Assembly: GCA_947359465.1 (NCBI GenBank) | Contig: OX375881.1 | Coordinates: forward strand, 34,627,082-34,691,081 | Length of the DNA stretch: 64,000 bases | Source: Metellina segmentata | Lineage: Eukaryota; Arthropoda; Arachnida; Araneae; Tetragnathidae | Direction: 5' to 3' | Part shown: positions 32,331-44,294 of the stretch, one piece after another | How the letters are laid out: the number at the start of each line of letters is the position of its first letter | Numbering within the stretch: the first letter of the stretch is position 1 | Notes under the pieces: generated by a model | The model's input: only the letters and a program-made list of their open reading frames with translations | Told to the model about the DNA's origin: nothing | Databases searched by the model: none | Program-made: the position numbers and the translations under genes

Positions 32331-33461
32331 CAGTCAATATCGATTACATGGTCAACTCAGCGGTCCATAAAAATCAGACCCTATAAGCGGGGTGACCCTA
32401 TATGCGGAACAATACTACGCTATTTAATTATATCAGCATTATATTAACCTATCAGAATATAGTGTTCATAAACAAATAATTAAACTTTTAAGACCATTGT
32501 AAAAACTAATTCGTGAAATAAGAACTAGAGTAAGAAATATGCAATATTTTTTATGGAAATTTATTAGCTTACCTTACCAATCTAGTACAGTACGCATACG
32601 TACTTGTCTCCATATTCAATGCACTTATCTCTACTATTACAAAGAGAAGTGTTTGTTCTTGTTTTTCTTATAACAGTCCTGACGAATCTACGACACTTAC
32701 AATAGTGGGATTTGGCACACAGGTAGTCCGAATTCTTTGCAATTTTTGTGTCGCGGCAAACTTTGAAATTCAACTAGAACATTTTAAAACTAATTTAAAG
32801 TAATTTAATTTATTATTGTTTTCTTTGGAATGGCAACAGCATAATAGATCGCAGATTTTAAATCTATTTTTTTTTTGTTTCCGTTTTTATTATGCGCAGA
32901 GAAACAATTTGTCAGCAGACTAAAAAAAAAGAATTTTTACATAAATGAACGTTCTTATTCGTCACGTATGATCCAAATGAAACAAAATTTTTATTTACTC
33001 TTTTAGTCTCTATTTCAACGTACTTTTCAAAGAGGGAGAGATAACTTATCAACCAATAAACAGACAGATGTCCACCTGTTGTGCTTGGGAATGAAAGAGA
33101 ATTGAGGAAGGGGGGAAACATCGACGATGTTTCAATGCATAAGAGAAATGGCGGGAGCGGAAGTAAACGCGTAAATTCAGGTCCTCTCCCGGGTCGAAAA
33201 GACTTTTTTTCTGCTGGTCATTCCCTGTGTTGCTCCCCCCTCAAAAAATGTTACAAAAATTACTATTTAAAAAAAAATACTGATAACTTCATCGAAAGAT
33301 GAAAAAACCGACCCTATAACCGATAACCAGGAAAATAAAATGACTATATAAGCTTTGCGCTTTAACACATGTTCCCTATTAAATTAAACGGTACTTAAGA
33401 AAACTGACCATATAAGCTGGGTGACCTTATAACAGGGTGACCAGATAGCCAGTACTGTCTG
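32331..33461. mobile_element. pogo/Tigger-like element, second type
   Basis: A 26-bp inverted terminus matches at about 70%: CAGTCAATATCG with TGGTCAAC at the left, CAGACAGTACTGG with TGGTCACC on the reverse strand at the right. TA lies on both sides (32329-32330, 33462-33463). The subterminal motif ACCNTATAAGCNGGGTGACC recurs near 32386, 33310 and 33410. The inside contains another interspersed repeat and no transposase. Confidence 0.65.
32680..32905 (-). repeat. Interspersed repeat of the 3135 family, inverted copy
   Basis: On the reverse strand the order is an AAAACGGAAACAAAAAA block, then TTGCCGCGACACAAAAATTG and CTACCTGTGTGCCAAATCCC. This is the same order as at 3376-3650 and 43929-44110. 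Confidence 0.75.
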
Positions 33462-33527
33462 TATATTGATAATTTCATTGGAACATTGGAAAGATTCGTC
33501 TTTCTAATATTGAAGCCTTTTGTAATA

Positions 33528-34937
33528 CACTCTATAACAAAAAACAAAAAAAACGACGCATCAAGAAGGAGTTGTTCGATGGAGACAAAAATTGGCGGAT
33601 AGGAAAATTATGTACAGAATAGAAATTATTACAATTTCAGAACAGTTGAATGATTTATTTCAGAGTTACAGTAACGAGCTCAATAAGGTGTCGACCCGCC
33701 TCTAGCCTGGATGCAAGCTGCCACACAGCGTGGCATAGACCGATAAAGCTCCCGGATGATCTCCTGCGGTATTTCTTGCCAAATGTGCTCCAATTGTTGG
33801 ACTACGTCATCAACATTCCCTATCGGATGCAGTCGCCTTCCCATCATATCCCAGACATGCTCGATGGGAGAGAGATCTGGTGATCTGGCTGGCCAAAGAA
33901 GTATTTGACAAGCTTGAAGACAGTTCATAGCAACACGTGCCATATGTGGTCTGGCATTGTCTTGCTGAAAAATAGGCCCAGGGTACTGCGAAAGGAACGG
34001 TAGCAAAACAGGTCTCAGAATGTCGTCAACGTACCGCTGTGCAGTAAGTGTACCTCTAATGACGACCAAAGGGGTCTGGCTATCAAGGGAAATGGCACCC
34101 CAGACCATAACTCCTTGTTGAGGGCCCGTGTGGGACGCAATAGTGAAAGCAGGATCGGCACGCGAACCTGGGCGTCCCCAGACACGTCTTTGATGATCGT
34201 CAGGTCACAGTTGGAAGCGGGATTCGTCGCTAAAGACTCTACGTCCCCAGTCAGCATCATTCCAGCCTGATCGAGTAAAGCACCACTGTAATCTGGCTCG
34301 ACAGTGTGCAGGCGTGAGTGGTAGGTGGCGTAACGGTCGGTACGAGCGTAGATTTCGCTCTCTCAGCCGTCTGTGAATGGTCATGTTGACACTCGTGTGT
34401 GGGTCGCACGACTGATTGTTGATAGCGATAAATCAGGCTCTGAGACAGCTCATCTAACAATCACTCTGTCCTCGCGATTTGTTGTGGCCCTACGTCGACC
34501 ACTATGATCAAGACGCTGAAATCTGCCATTGTCCACCCACTCTTGCCAGCATCTTCGAATCGCCGCATCGCTTCGACTCACATGACGAGCGATTCTCCGA
34601 TTTGGCCAACCTGCCACTTTCAATCCAATGATACGACCTCTTTCAAACTCTGAAAGTTGCTCGTAATGAGCTCGAATCCTGCGGCGAGGCATTTTTTCAG
34701 TCGTTAAAAGGTATCCTAAATCGCAATGCAGCAGAAATTTTTAACAACAGTTCAAGAACAACTCCTTATATACATCTGCTGGATGCGCAGTTCCGATGCG
34801 CTGGAGATCGCACTATTCATTCATTGGACACCAAATTTTATTTAGTTGCATATTTGGTCAAAACATTTTTGCATACGAAATTTGAAAGCAATCGGATGAT
34901 TCCGTCTTGGTGCGTCTATTTTTTTTGTTATAGAGTG
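33528..34937 (-). mobile_element. Tc1-like transposon, nearly full length (1410 bp)
   Basis: The inverted ends start CACTCTATAACAAAAAA and include ACGACGCATCAAGAAGGAG at the left, ACGCACCAAGACGGAA on the reverse strand at the right. TA flanks both sides (33526-33527, 34938-34939). This is the best preserved member of the family also seen at 1-288 and 11204-12455. It sits in intron 5, antisense to the receptor gene. Confidence 0.95.
33680..34692 (-). pseudogene. Tc1-like transposase, frameshifted
   Basis: The start at 34692 gives MPRRRIRAHYEQLSEFERG, a paired-like HTH, then GWPNRRIARHVSRSDAAIRR, and stays open to about 34450. The middle shifts frame at least twice (near 34455 and 34258). The C-terminal half is open from 34108 (MVWGAISLDSQTPLVVIRG). 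It has FQQDNARPHMARV with the second D, and SPDLSPIEHVWDMMGR with the third D, ending GGSTPY at 33683. The coding span is 1013 bp, not a multiple of three. The residues resemble spider Tc1/Tcb1-like transposases I recall. Confidence 0.93.
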
Positions 34938-35139
34938 TATATGACCTTACACCATTTGACATTTAAAGCCAAGACTAATGGGGCTGGTAACATTCTAATA
35001 GTGTGAAGCGTTTATTACTAAGCATTTATTCAAACTGCAGATTCTTCTAATTATGTATCATGCCTGAAATGTCTTTTCCTGTTATTTCAGCGAGTTTTAC
35101 TCAGTATTATAAGTCCCTTATCTCATAAGCGTTTCTGCG

Positions 35140-35250
35140 AGAAATCTTGTCCTAGATTTGGTCAATTGTGCAAATAATGAGGTATCCTGTCCTAGATTTA
35201 GTCAATTGCGCAAATGATGAGATATCTCGTCGAGATAGGACTGTCTTTTT
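35140..35250. repeat. Satellite-like GATATCTCGTCGAGATAGGA copies
   Basis: Two tandem units about 55 bp long contain CCTAGATTTGGTCAATTGTG then ATGAGGTATCCTGT, and a second version with GATGAGATATCTCGTCGAGA. They resemble degenerate monomers of the terminal 45-bp satellite. Confidence 0.5.
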
Positions 35251-35295
35251 TTCCCGAGGGGAACGAAGATCCAAGTAGAAAAAACAAGTTGTCCC

Positions 35296-35625
35296 ATGAC
35301 CAGAAATGGCGACAGTTTGAACAAGGTTTTTGCACCACAGGTTGGCCACTGCAAGGCAGTTTTCAACTCGAATATGAGCCACCAGGATTCATTCGGCTTT
35401 CGTTTCCTCTTTCCCACACTTATTCTCATTATCTCCTCTAATTTGAATAGTGCCTCTCAGCACAAATTCTTTTATCAAAAAACGAATTCCACCCCAGAAC
35501 ATATTGGAAGTTTATTGGAAGATCTTTTTCTTGGAAAAGGTAAAATTTCTGCAAATGGGTTACGAAAAATGGTCCTAAAATCAGAAGAAAAAGGGTCGTT
35601 GGAAGAGTATAAGAGTCGGGGTTGA
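35296..35625 (+). other. Unidentified 109-codon open frame
   Basis: The frame begins MTRNGDSLNKVFAPQVGHC and ends with a Lys/Glu-rich tail (SEEKGSLEEYKSRG). A hydrophobic stretch FLFPTLILIISSNL is in the middle. No domain is recognised. No flanking splice sites fit the receptor gene phase, and no terminal repeats are visible. It may be a chance frame in a mobile-element relic. Confidence 0.2.
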
Positions 35626-35903
35626 AGAACATATATATATATAATATCGGATATCGGCTAAATAATTTAAAAAAATAAAAATATATTTGTCTGTTAAAAA
35701 GCTTAAAAAACCAATGGCCTTAAACATTTTAAATAAACCTGATTTGATTTTCCTTAACTCCCTATTTTTTTTGTTCACTCAAAACAATTTAAACCTCTGA
35801 ATAAAGTTGAACCTGTATCGATAGAAAATGTGTTATTATATATTTTATAATTTACGTATTGAAATCATTTAATAAAGTCACTGATTTTTATTCTTTTTAA
35901 CAG

Positions 35904-35975
35904 GTACCTAACAAGTAATCGTATCTCTGTCATAACTAACGGCACGTTTTGGAGCAATACCAATCTTAAATTGCT
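35904..35975 (+). CDS. Exon: LRR 3
   Basis: The acceptor is TTTTTAACAG and the donor is GTAAGT at 35976. The exon is 72 bp, phase 2 in and out. It encodes YLTSNRISVITNGTFWSNTN, then LKLL. The core L, N, I and F positions of the repeat are all present. NGT is a possible N-glycosylation site on the outer face. Confidence 0.92.
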
Positions 35976-38548
35976 GTAAGTACTATTTAGATGTATACAT
36001 TTATACCTTATTTTAAACAAATAACTGTGGATATTAACCCCAACACAAATTCTTCGGTAATATTCATTCTTCTCTAGAACTATTGATTTATGTAATTACT
36101 ATCCTCTTATTTTAGAACTAATTCGAACGTGTTTTTTAAAACTATTCGAACTCCATCTTCAAATTTAATAACAGTTTTTAATACTGAACTGTGCTTTTTA
36201 TACAACTTTTATTTTTCTTATACTCAGTTTCATCTCAATGGTAAACGGATAAAGGAATGTACATCGCCTTAAATACACAATTCTTTAAATTAAATTCATT
36301 TGAGAATGCCGTTAGAATAATTCGAGCTAGAACTCTATAGGGGTTTCGTAACCAACCGATCTATGGCAACTCTAAATAATGATCGCGAAATTTATCTTGT
36401 TGACTCACGTTTCCATGAAACATTTGGTAAACATTCATTAAATTCGTGTATGGAATACATTAAAATTAATTGGTTGATTCAATTTTAAATAATTAATTCT
36501 GTGGATATTAAAATTTTTAGGTTTTATTCCACAAGATAGCAATCTTAAGCTTATTAGTTCATTTTGTCACACAGTAAGATTATAATTAGGTATTCAGATA
36601 AGCTGTATAAATATAAAAATAAAAAACACTAATATGACCGCAGAACTAACTTCAGCGTTTAATTTCTTTCTTTGAATTTCGTTGTAGCTGCACTTTTTCG
36701 TGGAATTGAATTGCTAAAATAGAAGTATTGCAATTTAAATGTTTTATATACCTTAATGCCAACGATTTTTTATGTATTATAACCTCAAATCCACGAAGAT
36801 TTAAAAATCACAAAGAAATCGACTTTAAGTAAACATTCTTCCCCATTCTTGTATTTGTTAATTTTATTTTCAAAACTGTTATTTCACGACGTGAAATCTA
36901 GATGAAGGCGTAATTTGAATTTTATTTTGTAGGTATCAAGTCTACTAATTTCATATTAACAACATGAGTAGTCATGTGTGTTGAATTTGCATAAAGATTA
37001 GTACATAAAGTATTTTCCCGTTTGAAGTATTCCTTTTCTAAGTAAATATAAAAGCCTAAAATTGTTTTAGCAAAGGTAAATAATGGATTAATACTTGGTG
37101 GACATAATATTTTAACAATAAAAAAAAAGATTATTATGTATCCTACTGAGAAATGAATTTATTTGAATTTAAAACAATAAATTGTCACTTCAATTTGTCA
37201 TTTTGTGATCTTTCTTTTTATAAATCAACGTAGATCGTTCAAAGTAAAAACTTGTTAGAAGTCATTCAGGAAAGACCATAGATTGTAGAACGAATATTGT
37301 GTGCGAGACTTCCTCTCAGATAGGTATAAAAAAATTGTTCGGCGTTAAGAAAATTTTAAAATGACAACTACTTTACCAAGTGTGACTAGTTGATTCTTAC
37401 AACAGATTAAATGTGTATAATAAATTTTTAGAGCTTCTAAAATGTTATTATTCTTGACTACTAAGACGTAGTACCGAAAATGATAATTAAAACTTCGTCC
37501 TTCACGATTAACAAAATATTATCGTCAAAAAATTTAGTCGTTACTTTTAATGAGGTGTTATCGTTTTCCGTTTTTTAATTCCATATTCAATATTCAGATT
37601 CTGAGAGACTCATTTAAATATTGACTCATAAATATTCAACTAACATTCTTACTGTGCAAAGAATTTAAGAAGTAAAACAGTTGCTTTTGTCTGTATTTTT
37701 TATCGTTATCAACATCTTATGAAAAAAATCGTCCCTACACTCACATAACTCAGAAAGGCTATTAACGTATACATAAACACGAAAAGTCGATCTAAATAAT
37801 AAAATAAGTTTACGAGTTAGAACTTTTTATCACTTAACAGAATATCCCAACGACTCCCCCGCGCGATCTGATGACAAAATCAATAAAACCATTTTATTAT
37901 CTTCGAGAGGAAAAGAAGTGTATATGTGAGAAAGTGATTTTTCCCACATACTTCCAAACCGTTAATGGAATTAGGCCTCGGAATCCACCCCGTTGATTCC
38001 TAAATTGATAAAAATGATTTCGAAAACGAATCAGTGGAAAAAGCATTTGGTTTCTTGAACGAATCTGCATATTCTATTCTAAATGAGCATTGTATAAAAC
38101 ATATATAAAAAGATTTCAATTGAGAGTAATGTTCAAAGGACGTTGTAGGGCATTAAAAAGTTTTTATCTCAGATATTGTTTTCTTTTTTCAAAGTGTTAG
38201 TTTTGTAGGTTTTTACGTGCATGTATTTCTTTGTCAATACAAAAACAGGAAAGCGTGATAAAAGTTAATAATTGTTATTTAATAATTATATCATGTTCAA
38301 AAATTCCAAGAAGTTTTCTTAAGCGACACATTTGGACGATATAATGGTTCATTATTTTTATATGGGAGATTCTCAAAATGTGGGAACACTAAATGTTAAC
38401 TATGAGTAATTTTTAAAATTTTGAAATTTAACATAAATACTTTTTAGTGTATTGTTTATAAGCCTAGAATACAACATACAATCATTCAAAGACAGGAACT
38501 ATTCTCCAAAATTACTAATTAAAATATTTGATTTCCAGATCCATAATT
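35976..38548. other. Intron 6, first part, nothing recognised
   Basis: AT-rich DNA without long frames, terminal repeats or additional LRR-like exons that I could find. Confidence 0.5.
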
Positions 38549-38660
38549 AGAGATTTTTGACATTGTTTTCCTGTAGGTTACAGATTTCGGGCATTGCTTT
38601 CCTGTAGGTTACAGATTTTGGATATTGCTGACCTGTATGTTACACAACTTTGGCATTTCC
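38549..38660. repeat. Short tandem repeat, about 33-bp unit
   Basis: CATTGTTTTCCTGTAGGTTA, then CAGATTT, is repeated three times with drift (TTGCTTTCCTGTAGGTTACA, TTGCTGACCTGTATGTTACA). Confidence 0.8.
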
Positions 38661-40700
38661 AAAGTCTAATGACTTTCGAATTGTGTTATTGATATTTGAA
38701 TCATTTATGTAAAGAGATTAAGAATATGATAAATTGCTATAATATTTCAAAATGTATACATGTAATTTTTTATCCTTTATATGTGTATAGTAAAAAGTCC
38801 AAAATTCGGAATCCTCCGGACCTCGGCCATCAAAGATTTCGGATTATTTACATTTTTTGTAAAACAAAACATTAATCTACCCTAACCCCCCGCTCGAATT
38901 TTGCGTTTGCAATAGCAAAATAGCAGATTTATGAAAGAGCAAAATAAACAGCAGGGGTATTCAACGAAGTAAACGAAAGTGAAAACGATAGTTAATTTGC
39001 TCGTTAGAAAGAAATCGTTACTTTGCGTAGTTAAATTATAAAATATAGTTATAATTTGTCAATGCCTTAAAATTAGAGTAAATTTGAATATTTTAACATT
39101 ATAATTTTGTTTTTCCAGATTTTCAAACTATGGATTTATTTAATTCTGTGAAGTTTTATTACAAAGTTTTCCAAAAATTTGGGATTTGGTTGACTTTTGA
39201 GATCTTTAAATAATATGCATTTACACGTCATACAAAAAGAAAAACATGATTATAAAATAGAAATAACTATTTTCTTGAAAACTCCTGGAAAAGTTATAAT
39301 TCCTATAGAATTAATCAGGAAAAAAAAACGTAGTAAAAATCTAAGTTTCATCTTAAAAAATTTATTCAAAGGATCATTGCAGCCATAAAGCAGAAAATAA
39401 AAATGTACAAAAATATTTAAAAAAAAAAAAAAAAAACGAAATTCTTTACAATCTTATTGAGATTGTTGCTACATCACGTCCAAAATTAAGTATCGAGCCA
39501 TTTGATATCGATCATACATGTTTGCTGGATACTTGCCTAGCAATGGTATTAATATTGTATATGCCAAATTTACCCTATTTTTTGATTAAAAAAAAACTTA
39601 ATCTGATGAAAAGAGATTGAAATTAATGTTTTTTTTTTTTTATGTTTTGGGACATCGGCACCTTAGTAACATAAATTAAATCGGCAAAAAAAAAGTAGGC
39701 AATTCGATCGTTACGAGATTTGGACATCGCATTGTTAGAAATAAGAAAAGTATGTTTACGGCAAAGAAAATGCACGAAAACACATAAAAATGCTTAAAAA
39801 CGTCTAAAAAGTTATTTTAAAGACAAATAAATGCAGTTTAAAGTACTTACCAATACATATTTTGCTGCAAGTATAGAGCTATATCGATCGTGACTTTTGG
39901 ACATAGCGAATCATGCTAGATAGCTTTAGTATTGTTTCTTTGTTAATTCTTCAAAATTTTAAACTAATGTCATCTATTGACCAAAATAGTAAACAAACTA
40001 TCGTTATACTCTATTCATTAATTTATTTTTTCAGCTATTCTGGAAAACACATTCGAATTTATTTTTCTTGGTGATAAACTGTATCAATTAACATTATAAC
40101 TGTCCAAAATCGGTTATTTGTAACTAAAGAATTTAATTTTAAGGATATTTACATCAAACTGTTGAAAAGAAGCATATTAATTCTTGTCTCTAAACAGAAC
40201 TAAAAACCCATTGAGAAAAAAAAAATTTAAGAATTAAATTTACTTGCTACCAAAGCTTATAGTTATGAAATGTGTCTTGTTTCCACCTTTTTGAGAACTA
40301 TCCATATCTTTTTTATTGCCACATAGTAAAAGAATGGCAATAAATTAAAAATAATAATAATTTCCAAAAACATGTATCAAATATTCACTTTTTAATGAAT
40401 AATTTTCGTTTAACAAAGAATAAATTAGAACTTTTTACTTTTGAATAAATATTTTTTGGTAGAATACATTTTTATATTCTACTCATAACAGTTTCTTAAA
40501 TACGTTTTAGTAAAAAATGTATCAATCTGCATATTTCTTTGGCATATAGAAGAACAGAAATGCAAGGAACAATTAATATTTTTAAACACTAATATCAAAA
40601 TTAACGTATTCCAAGAAGCTTTCTTGCCGACATTTTTGTTGAAAATCATCAGTTCTCTATTTTTATATTCTCTTTCTTCTTGTCACATAGCAAAAAAAAA
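38661..40700. other. Intron 6, middle part, little recognised
   Basis: AT-rich. Two loosely similar blocks contain ATCGATC(G)TGACTTTTGGACAT-like text near 39705 and 39880. A short GC-richer block at 38795-38850 (AATCCTCCGGACCTCGGCC) may be a transposon end but has no partner. No gene was seen. Confidence 0.4.
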
Positions 40701-42206
40701 TCTCTCTATATTAAAAAAAAGTTACCGCCGCCGCCGCCGCCGCCGAAGAATTGAAAATTTTGTTGTTTAGCTCCATTCTTAGACGGTTTCCCGAGAAAGT
40801 ACTGATCGGAAAAATATGAAATTAACATGCTTTGTTCTTCATCGTATTCCCTGGATAATTATTAAGATTTTTTTCCGATGCGGCTATTAGTTTAGGTTTT
40901 ATTAAGTGTTAAAGTTGAAGAAGTGAAATTTCTTCCGCGAGTGAGCAAAACACATTCAAAATTTCAGTCTTCAGTCGTGAGTTTTTTTTTAAGAGTACCT
41001 CTCAACGTAAATTTTTGCAGCTCGTCGAGTTTTTTTGGAAATTTAAATTTGGTTCTTGATAATATTTTTTTGAAATTCAGGAAAAATCGGGACATTTTTG
41101 TTACTTTTTTTTTAAACTGCCATATCTATATCTCATTACTATTAGTTTTTAATTTTTAAAATATAGCAGAATACCTCAGAATATACTCTTTCTTACCGTA
41201 CTATTATTTTTGAAATCGGTTAATAATTAAATTGGATGCGATCAAAAGTTCGTCATACAAAATTCGGAATCTTTGGATATTTTCGCTACTTATTGTTAAA
41301 ACCGTTTTGTCTACGGCAAAAGCCATTATTTTTTAAATTTGAAAACATCACTGAATACATTACATTACACTCTTTCTTATGGTACAGTTATTTTTCAAAT
41401 TGGTTAATAAATAAAATCGATGCAATTAAAAGTTGGTCATACAATTTTCGGAACTTTCAGATCGTAACTTCCGATACAAAACTAAAATGGTCATATCTGT
41501 ATAGTATTACTGTTAGTTTTTAATTTTAAAAATATTGCAGTATACCTCAGAATATACTCTTTCTTACGGTACAATTATTTTTAAAATTGGTTCATAAATA
41601 AATTCGATGCAATCAAAAGTTGGTGACACAAATTTCGTATTTTTCAGTTCGCATAGCTGCTTCCGAAAGCAGTAGTGGGTTACACTTTTGACTATCGGGT
41701 TTGCCAGATATCAAATTTATCGTAGCAACAATTGCCATAAAAACGATTTCTTTTTATTTGGCGAGGAAAAAGGCTCGCTTTTTCCCCTCTGTTCTCAAGA
41801 CAGTTTACCGACAAAGTACAGAGTAAAGTTTGGATATTAACAATGTTTACTTAAAGTTGTACAGGGAACAAGATGCAGAAGATTTTTTACTGATACGGCT
41901 ATTAGTTTAGGGTGCATTAAGTGTTAAAGCAAAAAAAAGTTAAATCACTTGCGAATGAAGTATTGGTTTGAGTAAGCAAACCAAACGGATTGCGTAGTAA
42001 TCCCCGGTGTCGGCGAGCGTAAGCGAGACGCAGCGAAGCCCTCGCTGTGACGTCATGAACCGGAAAGTGAAATCAGCATAATACGAATTATTCAGATAGT
42101 TTCACTCTGTGACAGGAGTGTTGGTTTGCGAAGCAAACCAAATGGGATTGCGCAGCAATCCCCGGGGGTTGGCGAGCGTAAGCGAGCAGGGGGCGGAGCC
42201 CCCTAG
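40701..42206 (+). mobile_element. Non-autonomous Helitron with two 3'-end modules
   Basis: The right end is diagnostic: a GGGGGCGGAGCCCCC hairpin followed by CTAG and a T. Upstream are mini-palindromes GGTTTGCGAAGCAAACC, GGATTGCGCAGCAATCC-like and GGCGAGCGTAAGCGAGC. A second, older terminal module lies at about 41968-42040 (GGTTTGAGTAAGCAAACC, GGATTGCGTAGTAATCC, GGCGAGCGTAAGCGAG). The likely 5' end is TCTCTCTATATTAAAA at 40701, after an A, which fits the A^T target. Internally there is a (CCG) run at 40726 and a duplicated segment (CGGCTATTAGTTTAGG at 40882 and 41898). No Rep/helicase is encoded. Confidence 0.75.
41148..41650. repeat. Three diverged tandem repeats inside the Helitron, about 190-bp period
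   Basis: Each unit has ACTCTTTCTTAYGGTAC, TTATTTTTNAAATTGGTTAAT, GATGCAATCAAAAGTTGGT and a CATACAAATTTCGG-like end, at about 41185, 41370 and 41555. Confidence 0.85.
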
Positions 42207-42469
42207 TATATAAAAAAAAGATTAATTCAAAATAAATATCGTTTTTGCAAAACGTATACCCAAATTGTATTTCGAAAAGAATAATTTGTGTGTGTTAAAA
42301 TATCAATTAGAACTTTTTACTTTTGAATAATCATCGTTTGTTGGACTATATTTTAGACATTTTCCTCGCAAGAATTCCTTAAGGCTGTTTTATTAAAAAA
42401 TGTATTAATACCTAAGGGATAAATATGACACTGACTATGAATCTTAATTAGAAATGTCTATCCTCGCCT

Positions 42470-42710
42470 ATCCAGCCCTTGTGTCGTTCGTTTTTATATG
42501 CTTATTCGCTGAATAACCCGACGTTGCTCGTGTTTAAATGGTTAAATGCAGATTGAAAAGTGAATTAGAATAATCACTTTTCTTACATAGAAAAATGCAA
42601 TCATTTAAGTTATACAGAAAATATTGTACTTTTTAACTTTTTCATAACTTCTACAATTTACTTCGGATGCGAATATATACATTTAATTCCTGAATAATAC
42701 ATCAAAATAT
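42470..42710 (+). repeat. Interspersed repeat, ATACCCGACSTTRCTCG type, copy 1
   Basis: GAATAACCCGACGTTGCTCG, then GTTTAAATGGTT, a variable part, and TAACTTCTACAATTTACTTC match the copy at 50191-50500 in the same order. The class is unknown. Confidence 0.6.
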
Positions 42711-43919
42711 GCAAAAGATCAAGACATATTACAAGACTTACAGAAACGAAATTCTGATGAAAAAATGCAGGATTTAAAAAACACAGAAGATGGGCCAAGT
42801 GTCGAATTTCGTCTTCCTGAGCTGAAATAGAGCAATTCGAAAAAAGACATTAGAAAAATATTGATAAAGACGGTAATGATTTATGAAATTTAGTACCTCT
42901 CAAATATCACCGTGACATTTCCCTGTATTAACTCAAATATGTACACAAACGCAAGATTCTATATATAAATCGAATTTATAAAATAATACATTAATTCTGG
43001 TTGGCCAGATCTCAAGTATCAAAAATACGCTTGTATGATCAATGAGTTTTTAATTTGGGCTCTTCGTGTTCCACTACAAAATATAAGTTATGAAGTTAAA
43101 TTATTTAATTATTTATAGTACGGCGTCCATTGTGACAGAGTTATTCTTGTAGCGAAAAACGCGCATCTAAAATAAGAACCGTTGTATCCTTTCAGTTTCC
43201 TGCAGAACGTGTTTTCTTGTACATATCCATTTATTGCAGAAAAACAAACTCTAGATTTTAAAATTAAGGCTTAGAGGGTCCCTTTTAGGAATACCTGTAT
43301 ACCAATTTTCATTGTTTAAATGCTACAGATTGGTATGAAGACAGGAAAGTATGTAATATCCTATGTTTACCGCAGTGTTCTAAAGTATAAGTTTATGAAA
43401 TTTAATGTGAATTGGTCAAACGATGTAGATTTGTATAGAAATTATACGCACTGTGACGACTGGAAAAAGAAGTTAGCATGCGGATCTTTTGTTCCGAAGG
43501 TTTTCTTATCCCCTTACCGTCTGGAAACAACGCTTCTGGTAGTGACATTCCGATGAAGACTGGTGAATGGACAATCATCACGTGGGGAAGTATAAAATGC
43601 TGACCAATCTACAAGAGCGTGGTAACAAATAAAGATCACGTGGCATAAAATGCTGGCTAATCTACTAGAGCTTGATCACAAATAAAGACCAGGAGATACT
43701 TCAATAAAGGACACAAGATTTATACTTATTGGGATGACATCATCTTTAGAACAGAGACGAAACGGGGAAGCCATTGTGTGAATGTGGCGGAAGAAGATAC
43801 CTCGGTAGACAGCGATACGGTGTAGTTAAACACCGGTGAAAAACCTAACACGGGAGAAAAGCTTGTTGTTTCTTTATGAACATTCGTTCAGTGAAAATAT
43901 TTGTCGCCTGTCTGGGAAA
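42711..43919. other. Intron 6, late part, unclassified
   Basis: A tandem pair at about 43590-43690 shares ATCACGTGG, ATAAAATGCTG, CAATCTAC-AGAGC and AACAAATAAAGA. The TATAAAA and AATAAA motifs here could belong to a solo LTR, but no matching LTR ends or target duplication were found. Confidence 0.35.
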
Positions 43920-44135
43920 TCAATCTCGCAAAATCAAAGCGGAAACAAAAAATAATAATTTTTTTTTTGAAATTTTGAGTAGAAAAAGTTGTTTTCGTTT
44001 GAAAAACCGATGGAGATGATTGAATTTTTAAAATTCGCCGGGACCCAAAAATTGCAAAAAATTCGGACTACCTGTGTGCCAAATCTCATTGCTGTAAATG
44101 CCATAGAATCGTAAGGATTTTGCGACAAACAGACA
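43920..44135 (+). repeat. Interspersed repeat of the 3135 family, third large copy
   Basis: It contains CGCAAAATCAAAGCGGAAAC, AATTCGCCGGGACCCAAAAA and CTACCTGTGTGCCAAATCTC in the same order as 3372-3660. Confidence 0.8.
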
Positions 44136-44294
44136 GACAAACACTTCGAAACTTGGCAAGGAGGTACATGTCGGCCAGATATGCAAATGATTAGAAATGC
44201 AGCGTAATTGCGCATTGCGTAATGCCACTAGATGGCGTTGATTTTCGTTCTCCTTGGAGTATAAAAGAGGTAAGCAGAGCTTGTTTGAGTGTAC

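Noticed and set aside
40726..40744. (CCG) run as a regulatory CpG element
   Set aside because: It is a short simple repeat inside the Helitron with no promoter context.
43452..43860. Solo LTR (TGTGACGACTGG start, TATAAAA and AATAAA inside)
   Set aside because: No matching TG...CA ends, target duplication or second copy could be shown.
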